DNA of 64,000 bases from Fictibacillus sp. b24 (lineage in GTDB: Bacteria > Bacillota > Bacilli > Bacillales > Fictibacillaceae), in assembly GCF_030348825.1 (NCBI RefSeq), contig NZ_JAUCES010000005.1:186001-250000 (forward strand). The letters run 5' to 3'. Under the pieces are notes generated by a model. It did no database searches, had not been told where the DNA came from, and was given only the letters and a program-made list of their open reading frames with translations. Numbering within the stretch: position 1 is the stretch's first letter; each line of letters opens with the position of its first letter. Positions 8,591 to 16,311 of this stretch are shown piece after piece. The position numbers and the translations under genes were made by a program.

Positions 8591-9604
8591 ATGACAGCAA
8601 AGAATCTGGTGACGATTTTACTTGGGGCTTGGCTGATTGTCGGTATATTCGTGGATGGGTTTGCTCATACACATAATAAGCCGGAGACGTTCTTTTCACC
8701 TTGGCACGCTATTTTGTATTCAGGTTTCCTTGCAACAGCGCTGTGGATGATCTGGATTACATATCAGAATGCCAATAAGTTAGGTGTGCCTTTTAAGAAT
8801 GGGATTCCAACTGGTTATGGCCTTGGTATTTTAGGTGTTGTGCTGTTCTTTATTGGCGGTGTTTGCGATATGACATGGCACATCATTTTTGGAATTGAGG
8901 AAGATATTGCTGCACTTCTTAGTCCTTCACACCTTTTATTACTAGTTGGGGTTCTATTAATCATTACAAGTCCTTATAGGATGGGTGAAAAAGAATTAAA
9001 GAAGAGCCCAAGTTTTAAAGAGTTCTTTCCAACGCTGCTCTCTTACACGCTTTCAGTTGCTGTTTTATGTTTTTTTATGATGTACACGTGGGCGTTTAAC
9101 CATGGCTGGGTCGCGGCAAAAGCAACGGCACTTTTTATAACAGATGAAGCAGTCTTTCAAAACATCATAAGAATAGGAATAAGTAACACGATTATTACGA
9201 CAACTTTTTTAATGGTTCCTGTTTATTTCTTGCTGAAAAGATGGACATTGCCGTTTGGCTCTATCACACTCATGTATACGGTGAATTTTGTCCTGATGAC
9301 AATTATAAGAGGTTTTGAGAATGCTGAAGTAATAGGTATTGGGGTAGTTGCAGGATTGCTTGCGGATTTTTTCATTCAACAAAAGAAATTTACTGCCTTA
9401 GCAGTTGTTCTTCCTCTATTTATCTGGGTTGTTTTTTATGTCGGAATCGCTATTTTTGAAGGTATGGGCTGGGATCCTGAACTTTGGACGGGTGCAATTG
9501 TATTGAGCACCATCTGGTCATTTATTCTGCACTATATAATTAGCGTTTCGGAAAGAGAATCGGAACAGCAATCCATAGATTTTAATGAAAAAAATGTAAT
9601 TTAA
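8591..9604 (+). CDS. Polytopic membrane protein with conserved His/Asp residues
   Basis: A 337-residue integral membrane protein with about 9-10 hydrophobic segments. The first third concentrates ionisable residues at segment ends: D22, H26, H28, E32 and H39 (DGFAHTHNKPETFFSPWH), D93 and H97 (CDMTWH), E103-D105 and H114 (SPSHLLLL). That pattern suggests a metal or proton site in the bilayer (inference). The SD is GGGGTG before ATG. It stands alone between a helicase and a desaturase, followed by a weak terminator. No named family is recognised. Confidence 0.8.
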   Translation: MTAKNLVTILLGAWLIVGIFVDGFAHTHNKPETFFSPWHAILYSGFLATALWMIWITYQNANKLGVPFKNGIPTGYGLGILGVVLFFIGGVCDMTWHIIFGIEEDIAALLSPSHLLLLVGVLLIITSPYRMGEKELKKSPSFKEFFPTLLSYTLSVAVLCFFMMYTWAFNHGWVAAKATALFITDEAVFQNIIRIGISNTIITTTFLMVPVYFLLKRWTLPFGSITLMYTVNFVLMTIIRGFENAEVIGIGVVAGLLADFFIQQKKFTALAVVLPLFIWVVFYVGIAIFEGMGWDPELWTGAIVLSTIWSFILHYIISVSERESEQQSIDFNEKNVI

Positions 9605-9624
9605 CGAGTAATAATTTTTACAAA

Positions 9625-9659
9625 AACGGGTAATCCTTCAAGGTGACCTGTTTTTTTTT
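9625..9659 (+). terminator. Weak intrinsic terminator
   Basis: A five-pair stem CGGGT/ACCTG (one wobble), with an inner CCTT/AAGG, precedes nine Ts. It closes the membrane-protein gene. Confidence 0.55.
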
Positions 9660-9674
9660 GTGGGTATATAATAC

Positions 9675-9732
9675 CAACTATTATTACCAGGTAATAAAAA
9701 TAGTTGCTTCATAAAACAAACCTTGTTACGAT
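9675..9732 (+). promoter_or_regulatory. Desaturase promoter with inverted-repeat operator
   Basis: Positions 9675-9706 form a 32-base imperfect inverted repeat: CAACTATT-ATTACC on the left, GGTAAT-AAA-AATAGTTG on the right. Its right edge overlaps a candidate -35, TTGCTT at 9704-9709, which is 17 bases from TACGAT at 9727-9732. The layout suits repressor binding over the -35 box. It does not resemble the FapR operator. The regulator is unknown. Confidence 0.55.
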
Positions 9733-9780
9733 GGTAAAGTAGGAGAATTCGAAAGAGTCAGATTTAAAGGAGTTGAGCAA

Positions 9781-10863
9781 ATGAAAGATTTACAATCGTT
9801 TGGCTGGTATGCAGCAAAAATCGCTCCAAAGCTGCCGAAAGAGGCCTTTAAACCAGTACCATCCCGGTTATGGGGAGGACTAGTCTATCTATTGATCGCA
9901 ATCGCCGGTATTTTAGTTATCGGGTTATTAAATAATTTACATCCTTGGTTAGGGATTGGAATCGCAGTAATCCTAGGAACATGTTTTGCAGGGATGGGCT
10001 TTTTAGGACATGAAATTCTTCACGGAACGGTAATCCGCAAGCCATGGCTGCGTGACTTTTTAGGAGCAGTAGCCTTTTGGCCGTTAAGTGTTGGACCGAA
10101 ATTATGGCGCAAGTGGCACAATACAACACACCACGTTCATACACAGCATGATGGAAAAGATCCAGATGCTTGGCCAACTCTAGAGAACTTGTCACACAAA
10201 CCATTGTTGCAAAAAGTGTACAAGCTTCCAATGTGGATGCGTTCGATCGTAAGCTTTGCTTTTCTATCCGTTTCATTTACGATGCACGGACTTTTCATGT
10301 TCAAACGATTCATTACGGAGTTCAAACCAAGCAAACGACCTTCTGTTTGGATTCAGCTGTTATTACCATGGGCGACATGGCTTGGATTACTCGCTTGGCT
10401 CGGACCGGTTAAATGGTTCTTTGCGGTATTGATGCCATTATTGATCGCCAACGCAATCGTAATGAGCTATATTTCAACGAATCACCGCTTGAACCCGATG
10501 ACTGATGTGAACGATCCGTTAGCAAACAGCTTAACGGTAACCGTTCCAAAATGGGTGGACGTGATCCACTTTAATTTCTCTTACCACACAGAGCACCATC
10601 TGTTCCCTGGTATGAGTCCGAAATATTATCCGCTCGTAAAAAAGCACATTAAAGAAATGTGGCCAGAGCGTTATCACGAGATGCCGCACTGGAAAGCACT
10701 CGTGGAGTTATGGAAAACACCGCATGTGTACTTTAATCAGCATCAATTCGTTGATCCAGCACCAGGTAACTTGTATCCTTCACTTGGTCATGGGATGAAT
10801 GAAACTGTGGAAGAGAAGCGGAAAAGAAAGACAGTGAGCCGAACATCGAAAAGCATCCATTAA
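9781..10863 (+). CDS. Membrane fatty acid (acyl-lipid) desaturase
   Basis: A 360-residue membrane di-iron desaturase that introduces a double bond into membrane lipid acyl chains, normally to keep membranes fluid in the cold. The three histidine boxes are intact: H77-EIL-H81, H113-NTT-HH118 and H269-TE-HH273. Two hydrophobic hairpins (about 31-75 and 152-235) flank the catalytic face. The strong SD AAAGGAG is 9 bases from ATG. It resembles B. subtilis Des, but the DesKR pair is not adjacent. The 3' tail is Lys/Arg-rich (KRKRKTVSRTSKS). Confidence 0.92.
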   Translation: MKDLQSFGWYAAKIAPKLPKEAFKPVPSRLWGGLVYLLIAIAGILVIGLLNNLHPWLGIGIAVILGTCFAGMGFLGHEILHGTVIRKPWLRDFLGAVAFWPLSVGPKLWRKWHNTTHHVHTQHDGKDPDAWPTLENLSHKPLLQKVYKLPMWMRSIVSFAFLSVSFTMHGLFMFKRFITEFKPSKRPSVWIQLLLPWATWLGLLAWLGPVKWFFAVLMPLLIANAIVMSYISTNHRLNPMTDVNDPLANSLTVTVPKWVDVIHFNFSYHTEHHLFPGMSPKYYPLVKKHIKEMWPERYHEMPHWKALVELWKTPHVYFNQHQFVDPAPGNLYPSLGHGMNETVEEKRKRKTVSRTSKSIH

Positions 10864-10957
10864 TTTGGGTGTTTTTTGTTATAGAAAAAAGTCCTTTAAT
10901 ATTTATAATCTTGATAGAATAGATGCTGAGTGATTTGTTGCCAAAGGAGAATGGACT

Positions 10958-11272
10958 ATGAAAAAAGAATTGAACTGTGATAGCTGTTTGATGCCGATAA
11001 CAGAAAGAGAAGAGCTGCGTACGGTGTGGGCATATTTTAAGCTACGACCGTATCATAGATCGTGTTATGAAAACTCCTTAAAAGGGGCAGGTCTTGTAGG
11101 TAATCAGCCCATCAACGGATTTTCGGGGAATTTTACAGCGCTTTTTGCGTTTGTTTTAGCGTGGTTGCCTCTATTCACGAATATATCGCCCGCTATAACG
11201 ATCGTCGGGACGTTAATTGTACTTCTGCGACTGTATTCCTTTATTCGTTTTGAAAAACAACTGTCACAATAA
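10958..11272 (+). CDS. Small membrane protein with CxxC/HxxC motif
   Basis: A 104-residue protein. The N-terminal cytoplasmic part has C7-x2-C10 and H33-x2-C36 (NCDSCLMPI ... YHRSC), the spacing of a treble-clef or LIM-like zinc ribbon. Two transmembrane helices follow at about 58-76 and 79-95, and a short charged tail. The SD is AAAGGAG. It is convergent with the glucosidase gene and shares a bidirectional terminator. No named family is recognised; the zinc site is inferred from spacing only. Confidence 0.75.
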   Translation: MKKELNCDSCLMPITEREELRTVWAYFKLRPYHRSCYENSLKGAGLVGNQPINGFSGNFTALFAFVLAWLPLFTNISPAITIVGTLIVLLRLYSFIRFEKQLSQ

Positions 11273-11276
11273 AAAA

Positions 11277-11307
11277 ACGTGCTCTCCATCTTTGGAAAGC
11301 ACGTTTT
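11277..11307. terminator. Bidirectional terminator
   Basis: Stem ACGTGCT..TCC/GGA..AGCACGT, flanked by A7 on the left and T5 on the right, between two convergent genes. Confidence 0.85.
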
Positions 11308-11313
11308 TATTAT

Positions 11314-12978
11314 TTAAGCTTGAACGCGATATACGCGAGCTTCGTATGGCTGAAGCGTGAAGCTAGTAAGATCTCCATGAGCTGCTACTTCTTTATTCGC
11401 TAATAGCAGATTCTGAGCGTTCAACGTAAGTGTTGAATCAAAAGCTGCAACTTGCTTGGAAAGGTTTGTGATCACAACTACTTTTTCTTCTCCTAAAGTT
11501 CGTGTATAGGCATAGATTTGCTTGTCTTCTTCAAGAATCAAATCATACGTTCCATACGTGAAGACTTCGTTTTTCTTCTTTAAAGAGATCATCTTTTTGT
11601 AAAAGCTTAGAACAGATTTTTCGTCTTGTTCCTGCTTCTCAACGTTAATCTCAGTGTAGTTTGGATTAACTTTCATCCACGGTGTGCCAGTAGTGAAACC
11701 TGCGTTTACATCGCTGGTCCACTGCATCGGAGTACGGCTGTTGTCACGAGATGATGACCATATAACAGACATGATGTCTTCGTGTGAAACGCCTTCTTCA
11801 CGCTTGATGCGATAGCGGTTTTTATCAGCCACATCATCATAGTCTTCAATCGAATCAAACTGAACGTTCGTCATACCGATTTCCTGACCTTGATAGATGA
11901 AAGGTGTTCCTTGCATCAAGAAATACATCGCACCAAAGCTTGTTGCACTTTCAAACCAATATTCCTCGTCATTCCCCCAAGTGGAAACAACACGTGGTTT
12001 GTCATGGTTTTCGATGAAAAGAGCATTCCAGCCTTCTTTTTCAAGGCCTTTCTGCCAGCGAGACAATACTTTTTTCAATTCAACGATATCCACCTCTGGA
12101 TTCGTTTCTGCATCCCAAAGGCCAAGGTGTTCGAATTGGAAGATCATGTCCATCTTTCCGTTTTCTTTACCTACCCAAAGGTCTGCTTCATCAATCTTAA
12201 CTCCGTTTGCTTCACCAACTGTCATTACATCATAGTTCGCATATGTGCGGTCTTTGAACTCTTGTAAAAACGTGTGGATGCCTTTTTGGTTCATGTGCAT
12301 GTCAAATGAAGAAACATACTTTTCGTTTTTCGGATTCGGCATGTCAGGAAAACCTTCGCGCTTCTTTATATGGCTGATCGCATCTATACGGAAACCATCG
12401 ATTCCTTTATCAAGCCACCAGTTAACCGTGTCATAAAGAGCTTCGCGAACTTCGGGGTTTTCCCAGTTTACGTCTGGTTGTTTTGTTGAGAAAACATGCA
12501 GGTAATATTGATCTGTCTTTTCGTCATATTGCCATGCAGATCCTGAGAAGATGCTTTCCCAGTTGTTCGGTTCTTTGCCGTCTTTACCGTCTCTCCAAAT
12601 GTACCAATCACGTTTAGGATTGTCTTTAGAAGAACGAGACTCGATGAACCATTGATGTTCGTCACTTGTATGGTTAAGAACAAGGTCGATGATTAGCTTC
12701 ATACCACGCTTATGAACTTCTTCCATCAAAAGATCAAAGTCTTCCATCGTTCCGAAGTCATCCATGATGTCCTGGTAATCAGAGATGTCATATCCGTTAT
12801 CATCGTTTGGAGATTTGTACATCGGGCAGATCCAGATCACGTCGATGCCAAGGTCTTTAATGTAATCCAGACGCTGAATGATTCCTTTTAAATCCCCGAT
12901 TCCATCTCCATTTGAGTCTTGGAAGCTGCGAGGGTAAATTTGATAGCCAACGGCTTCTTTCCACCAAACTTTTTCCAT
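11314..12978 (-). CDS. malL: GH13 alpha-glucosidase, alpha-1,4 (maltase) type
   Basis: A 554-residue cytoplasmic GH13 subfamily-31 hydrolase. Catalytic triad: nucleophile D199 (GFRIDAISHI), acid/base E256 (TVGEANG) and D326 (FIENHDKPR); the calcium loop is DSNGDGIGDL. The residue after the nucleophile is A200. In this family Val here goes with oligo-1,6-glucosidase activity and Ala/Thr with alpha-1,4 cleavage, so the enzyme is expected to split maltose to glucose. It is last in an operon with a PTS permease and a MapP-type phosphatase; a stem-loop at 13016-13039 separates it from mapP. The gene name is by role; trehalose-6-phosphate hydrolase is less likely given A200 and context. Confidence 0.9.
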   Translation of the reverse strand: MEKVWWKEAVGYQIYPRSFQDSNGDGIGDLKGIIQRLDYIKDLGIDVIWICPMYKSPNDDNGYDISDYQDIMDDFGTMEDFDLLMEEVHKRGMKLIIDLVLNHTSDEHQWFIESRSSKDNPKRDWYIWRDGKDGKEPNNWESIFSGSAWQYDEKTDQYYLHVFSTKQPDVNWENPEVREALYDTVNWWLDKGIDGFRIDAISHIKKREGFPDMPNPKNEKYVSSFDMHMNQKGIHTFLQEFKDRTYANYDVMTVGEANGVKIDEADLWVGKENGKMDMIFQFEHLGLWDAETNPEVDIVELKKVLSRWQKGLEKEGWNALFIENHDKPRVVSTWGNDEEYWFESATSFGAMYFLMQGTPFIYQGQEIGMTNVQFDSIEDYDDVADKNRYRIKREEGVSHEDIMSVIWSSSRDNSRTPMQWTSDVNAGFTTGTPWMKVNPNYTEINVEKQEQDEKSVLSFYKKMISLKKKNEVFTYGTYDLILEEDKQIYAYTRTLGEEKVVVITNLSKQVAAFDSTLTLNAQNLLLANKEVAAHGDLTSFTLQPYEARVYRVQA

Positions 12979-13015
12979 AATGTTACCTCCATGTTTTCTC
13001 TTTTACAACAGGGCA

Positions 13016-13039
13016 GGGGATACCGTTAAACGGCTCCCC
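13016..13039 (-). other. Intercistronic stem-loop in the maltose operon
   Basis: GGGG-ATA-CCGT, loop TAA, ACGG-CT-CCCC. There is no T-run, so it is more likely an mRNA stability or processing hairpin than a terminator. Confidence 0.5.
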
Positions 13040-13047
13040 ATTGTCTG

Positions 13048-13851
13048 TTAATTTTCTAATTCTAAATTCACGGCTACACCAGCGTGATCGGAGACCACCG
13101 GCGTTTCTTTTCCATTAAATCGAACATAAGAACTTTTTACGTTGAGCGGTTTGCTGCATAAAATGTAATCAATTCTTCGTCCGTCGTTTTTACCGTTTTG
13201 ATTCCAGCCGGCGATTGCGCCTTTGATGGTTATTCCATCATCTTTTTCTTTAGCCAATTCATACGTATCGTAAAAGCCGTTTGATTTTACATAATCAAAC
13301 CCTTCGTCTCTCACGTTAGCATCATTGTTTAAATCGCCCATTAAAAAGGATAATCCGCTTTCTGGCATATGCTTAAAAAATGCGTCAATTTGTTCTTTAA
13401 ATGGTGCTATTTCATCGTCCCACCAGCCAAAGTGGCCAGAGAAGAAGTTAAGTTCTTTTCCATGATAAGAAACCACTGCTGAAATGATTTTTCTTGTTTT
13501 CCAGTTGTTCATGTCCTGAAGTTCTGTAACAAAAAAACTTTCGTTTGACTTAATTGGATGACGGCTTAAAATGGCTAAACCTTCTTCAAACGTTTCAAAA
13601 CCATAGTGAGCCATATCCCAAACGAAATCATAATCATTAACGCCAAGTTCCTGTAACAGCTGAATTAACACCAATGCATAATTGTTTTGTTTAATGTTGC
13701 CATTCACAACAGGAGCGTCAATCGACTGCATGACCTCTTGAAGTGCGATAACATCATAACGCTCACTCGCGATATCGCGAGCAAGCATCTCTAATTTTTC
13801 CATCTGGTTCTCTTCCTGCCAAGCATGAACGTTTAACGTTAATAGCTTCAT
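13048..13851 (-). CDS. mapP: Maltose-6'-phosphate phosphatase, EEP fold
   Basis: A 267-residue endonuclease/exonuclease/phosphatase-fold hydrolase. Catalytic residues are visible: N7, E39 (ALQEV), D173 and N175 (MGDLNND), D228 (RIDYI) and D255-H256 (SDHAG). There is no signal peptide, so it acts in the cytoplasm. In Enterococcus, MapP of this family strips phosphate from maltose 6'-phosphate delivered by the PTS. Here the gene lies three bases after the EIICB stop and before a maltase, which is the context expected. Start ATG at 13851 is coupled to the permease stop. The alternative is an unspecific sugar-phosphatase or sphingomyelinase-like enzyme. Confidence 0.85.
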   Translation of the reverse strand: MKLLTLNVHAWQEENQMEKLEMLARDIASERYDVIALQEVMQSIDAPVVNGNIKQNNYALVLIQLLQELGVNDYDFVWDMAHYGFETFEEGLAILSRHPIKSNESFFVTELQDMNNWKTRKIISAVVSYHGKELNFFSGHFGWWDDEIAPFKEQIDAFFKHMPESGLSFLMGDLNNDANVRDEGFDYVKSNGFYDTYELAKEKDDGITIKGAIAGWNQNGKNDGRRIDYILCSKPLNVKSSYVRFNGKETPVVSDHAGVAVNLELEN

Positions 13852-13854
13852 GAA

Positions 13855-15516
13855 TTACATCCCCAAACGATCTTGAATATCAGATTTTAATACGTCAGCT
13901 TTTGGTCCGTAAATCGCTTGAACACCTTTATCTTTAATGATCAGACCAAGTGCACCGTTTTCTTTCCACTCTTTTTCTGTACCAACGCCAGTTGTGTCTT
14001 TAACCGTTACACGAAGGCGAGTCATACATGCGTCAACGTCTTCAATGTTGTCAGCTCCACCTAAAAGCGTGATGATCGCTGAAGCTTGAGAGTTGTCTGA
14101 GCCTGTTGCTGCTTCCTTTTTAGCTGGTGCAGCATCGTTTTCAGTTGTTTCAATATAGTTACCCGCACGACCTGGAGTAGGCAGGTTGAACTTTTTGATC
14201 AATACATAGAAAATCGAGAAGTTTAATCCAAAGAATACGATACATGTTAGTGCAAAGTTGATTAAGTCACGAGTTAATCCTGCTTTTACAAGCAATGGTG
14301 TACGAGTAAGAAGCTCGATAAAACCGAATGCGTGAACACGAACGTGGATCAGATCCGCTACAGCGAACGCAAGACCAGTCGTAATTGCATACACAACATA
14401 AAGCAGTGGTGCAGCAAACATGAACATGAATTCAATCGGCTCTGTAACACCTGTTAAGAAAACAGCTAGTGCTGCAGATAAGAACATAGACTTATACTTT
14501 TTACGCTTGTCTTTATCAACGTTCATGTACATCGCAAGAGCGATCGCTACAAGTGAAGCTGTTGAAAGAACTACTTGTCCCATTTTAAAACGAGCAGGTA
14601 CAACATCATTAAGAAGGGCTTGATACGCTTTTGTATCTCCAGCAGCTAAGAAGTTGTTAAGATCATTGATCCAAGCTAACCATAGTGGATCTTGTCCAGC
14701 TACAGAAGAACCTGCACCTGACCCAGTCATGATTTGGTACGTACCGCCAAGCTCTGTATAGTTGATCGGCACCGTTAACATGTGGTGAAGACCGAACGGC
14801 AATAATAGACGCTCTAGTGTACCAAACACGAATGGCGCGATAACAGGAGCCGTGTTGCGAGATGTTGCAATCCATTTACCAAAGTCATTTAACAGTCCCT
14901 GAATAAATGGCCAAACCAATGCAAGAACGAGTGCTGTAACCACTGACCATAAAATAACAGCAAATGGTACAAAACGTTTTCCGTTAAAGAATGCTAATGC
15001 ATTCGGAAGCTTATTGTAGTTGTAATATTTGTTGAATAGTATCGCACCCAGGAAACCGGAAATGATACCGACGAAAACACCCATATTAAGAGCAGGTGCT
15101 CCAAGAATTGATGTGAAATAGTCACCAACAATCAGTTCAGAGCCAAAAAGGGATTTAACTTTCGCCCCTTCTTCAAGCATCATAGCGCTATTAACACCGA
15201 AGATCGCACCAGTGATGCGGTTGATCAGGATAAATGCGATGACAGCCGCAAAAGCACCGCCAGCACGTTCTTTAGCCCAAGATCCCCCAATAGCTACGGC
15301 GAATAAAATGTGCAGATTTGTAATGATCGCCCACCCGATGTCTTCCATAACACGGGCAATCGTTTGCACTAAAGTCATGTCGCCACCAAACATAGCAATA
15401 ACTTTACCTAGTGATATCATCAAACCGGCAGCTGGCATAACCGCTACTACTACAAGAAGCGCTTTACCTAGCTTTTGCCAGAAATCAAATGAAATGAGTT
15501 TTCCACGTTGTTTCAA
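13855..15516 (-). CDS. PTS EIICB permease, maltose/glucose class
   Basis: I start it at TTG 15516, because AAAGGAGGA lies 9 bases upstream; a longer open frame exists but has no SD. The 553-residue product has an EIIC domain of about 10 membrane segments (1-430) with the LTGVTEPIEF signature, a linker rich in Ala/Glu/Lys, and an EIIB domain with the phospho-cysteine near C497 (VDACMTRLRV). No EIIA domain is fused, so phosphate must come from a separate EIIA(Glc)-type protein; one is encoded at 19110. With MapP and the maltase downstream it is likely a MalT-type maltose importer that releases maltose 6'-phosphate. Confidence 0.9.
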   Translation of the reverse strand: MKQRGKLISFDFWQKLGKALLVVVAVMPAAGLMISLGKVIAMFGGDMTLVQTIARVMEDIGWAIITNLHILFAVAIGGSWAKERAGGAFAAVIAFILINRITGAIFGVNSAMMLEEGAKVKSLFGSELIVGDYFTSILGAPALNMGVFVGIISGFLGAILFNKYYNYNKLPNALAFFNGKRFVPFAVILWSVVTALVLALVWPFIQGLLNDFGKWIATSRNTAPVIAPFVFGTLERLLLPFGLHHMLTVPINYTELGGTYQIMTGSGAGSSVAGQDPLWLAWINDLNNFLAAGDTKAYQALLNDVVPARFKMGQVVLSTASLVAIALAMYMNVDKDKRKKYKSMFLSAALAVFLTGVTEPIEFMFMFAAPLLYVVYAITTGLAFAVADLIHVRVHAFGFIELLTRTPLLVKAGLTRDLINFALTCIVFFGLNFSIFYVLIKKFNLPTPGRAGNYIETTENDAAPAKKEAATGSDNSQASAIITLLGGADNIEDVDACMTRLRVTVKDTTGVGTEKEWKENGALGLIIKDKGVQAIYGPKADVLKSDIQDRLGM

Positions 15517-15623
15517 AACGATTTCCTCCTTTAAGTATATATCTTTTGTTGATTTTTTGAAATCGCATTCAATAGATTGCAAAAAAATTATGAATCGCTT
15601 ACATATTTGTATATGCATGTCGG

Positions 15624-15638
15624 TGCAATCGTTTGCAT
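15624..15638 (-). promoter_or_regulatory. cre / LacI-family operator of the maltose operon
   Basis: TGCAATCGTTTGCAT; its reverse complement matches every fixed position of the CcpA consensus WTGNAANCGNWNNCW. MalR-type LacI regulators bind near-identical sites, so CcpA and a dedicated repressor cannot be told apart. It lies about 110 bases upstream of the TTG start. The regulator gene is not in the neighbourhood. Confidence 0.6.
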
Positions 15639-15792
15639 TAGTGATTGTAAAATAAAACGGTTTCATTTACAAGTGATATTGATTAAAAAATATATAAAAG
15701 TTTTTCCAGTGTGATTTCGTGAGAGGTATTAAAGGAGGATTCATGGTGCTAGTGTGGGAAGTTGCTTCGCATTGAGTGAGTTTTATAAGGTA

Positions 15793-16102
15793 GAGGCGGT
15801 GCGGTGAGGTTCTCAGGTGGAACGAGCGCATTTTTAGGTGGTAGTGAGGGAATCGCGGGTGGAACGGAGCACATCTCAGGTGGTTAACACCACTTTAGCG
15901 GCGAACGTGTAACAAATATAAGAACACGTACCGCAAAAAAAGCTCGAATAGTAGATAACACTCATTTCTCGGAGCAGGTTCTCTGACCTTGATGATCTCA
16001 AGTGCATTTATATCTCCTAAAAGTCTTAGCAGAGGCTGTGGGGTGCGGTTCTCAGGTGAAACGAGCGCATTTTCGGATGGTAAAGAGGTAAACCCTGGTG
16101 GC
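15793..16102 (+). repeat. Pair of ~70-bp direct repeats
   Basis: Unit 1 is about 15793-15862 and unit 2 about 16031-16102. Shared blocks are GGTTCTCAGGTG, AACGAGCGCATTTT and GGTGG-type ends. A shorter third echo (GGAACGGAGCACATCTCAGG) follows unit 1. I see no plausible gene in the 15670-16311 gap. Confidence 0.6.
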
Positions 16103-16251
16103 ACATCCTCCTACTTGTAAATTATTTTAAAACGCTTTATGTGAGTAAAGAACTATGAATAATTACTTATTTTTATACATGCGCAAATTAGAAAGAGGCA
16201 TAACAAATGAACTGTGGAATATGAAGTGTGGAAGGAAGATAACGAAAGGTT

Positions 16252-16269
16252 ATTGAATAATTATTCAAT
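16252..16269. promoter_or_regulatory. Perfect 18-bp palindrome before the M14 peptidase gene
   Basis: ATTGAATAATTATTCAAT is a perfect dyad about 45 bases before the start codon, within an AT-rich promoter-like stretch. It is a candidate operator; there is no T-run and no GC, so it is not a terminator. Confidence 0.5.
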
Positions 16270-16311
16270 TATAAGTATAATTATTTTCTGGTTGAGGAAG
16301 GGGAGAAACAA

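Noticed and set aside
15517-15666. N-terminal extension of the EIICB
   Set aside because: It covers the promoter/operator region and lacks an SD; the TTG start has a strong one.
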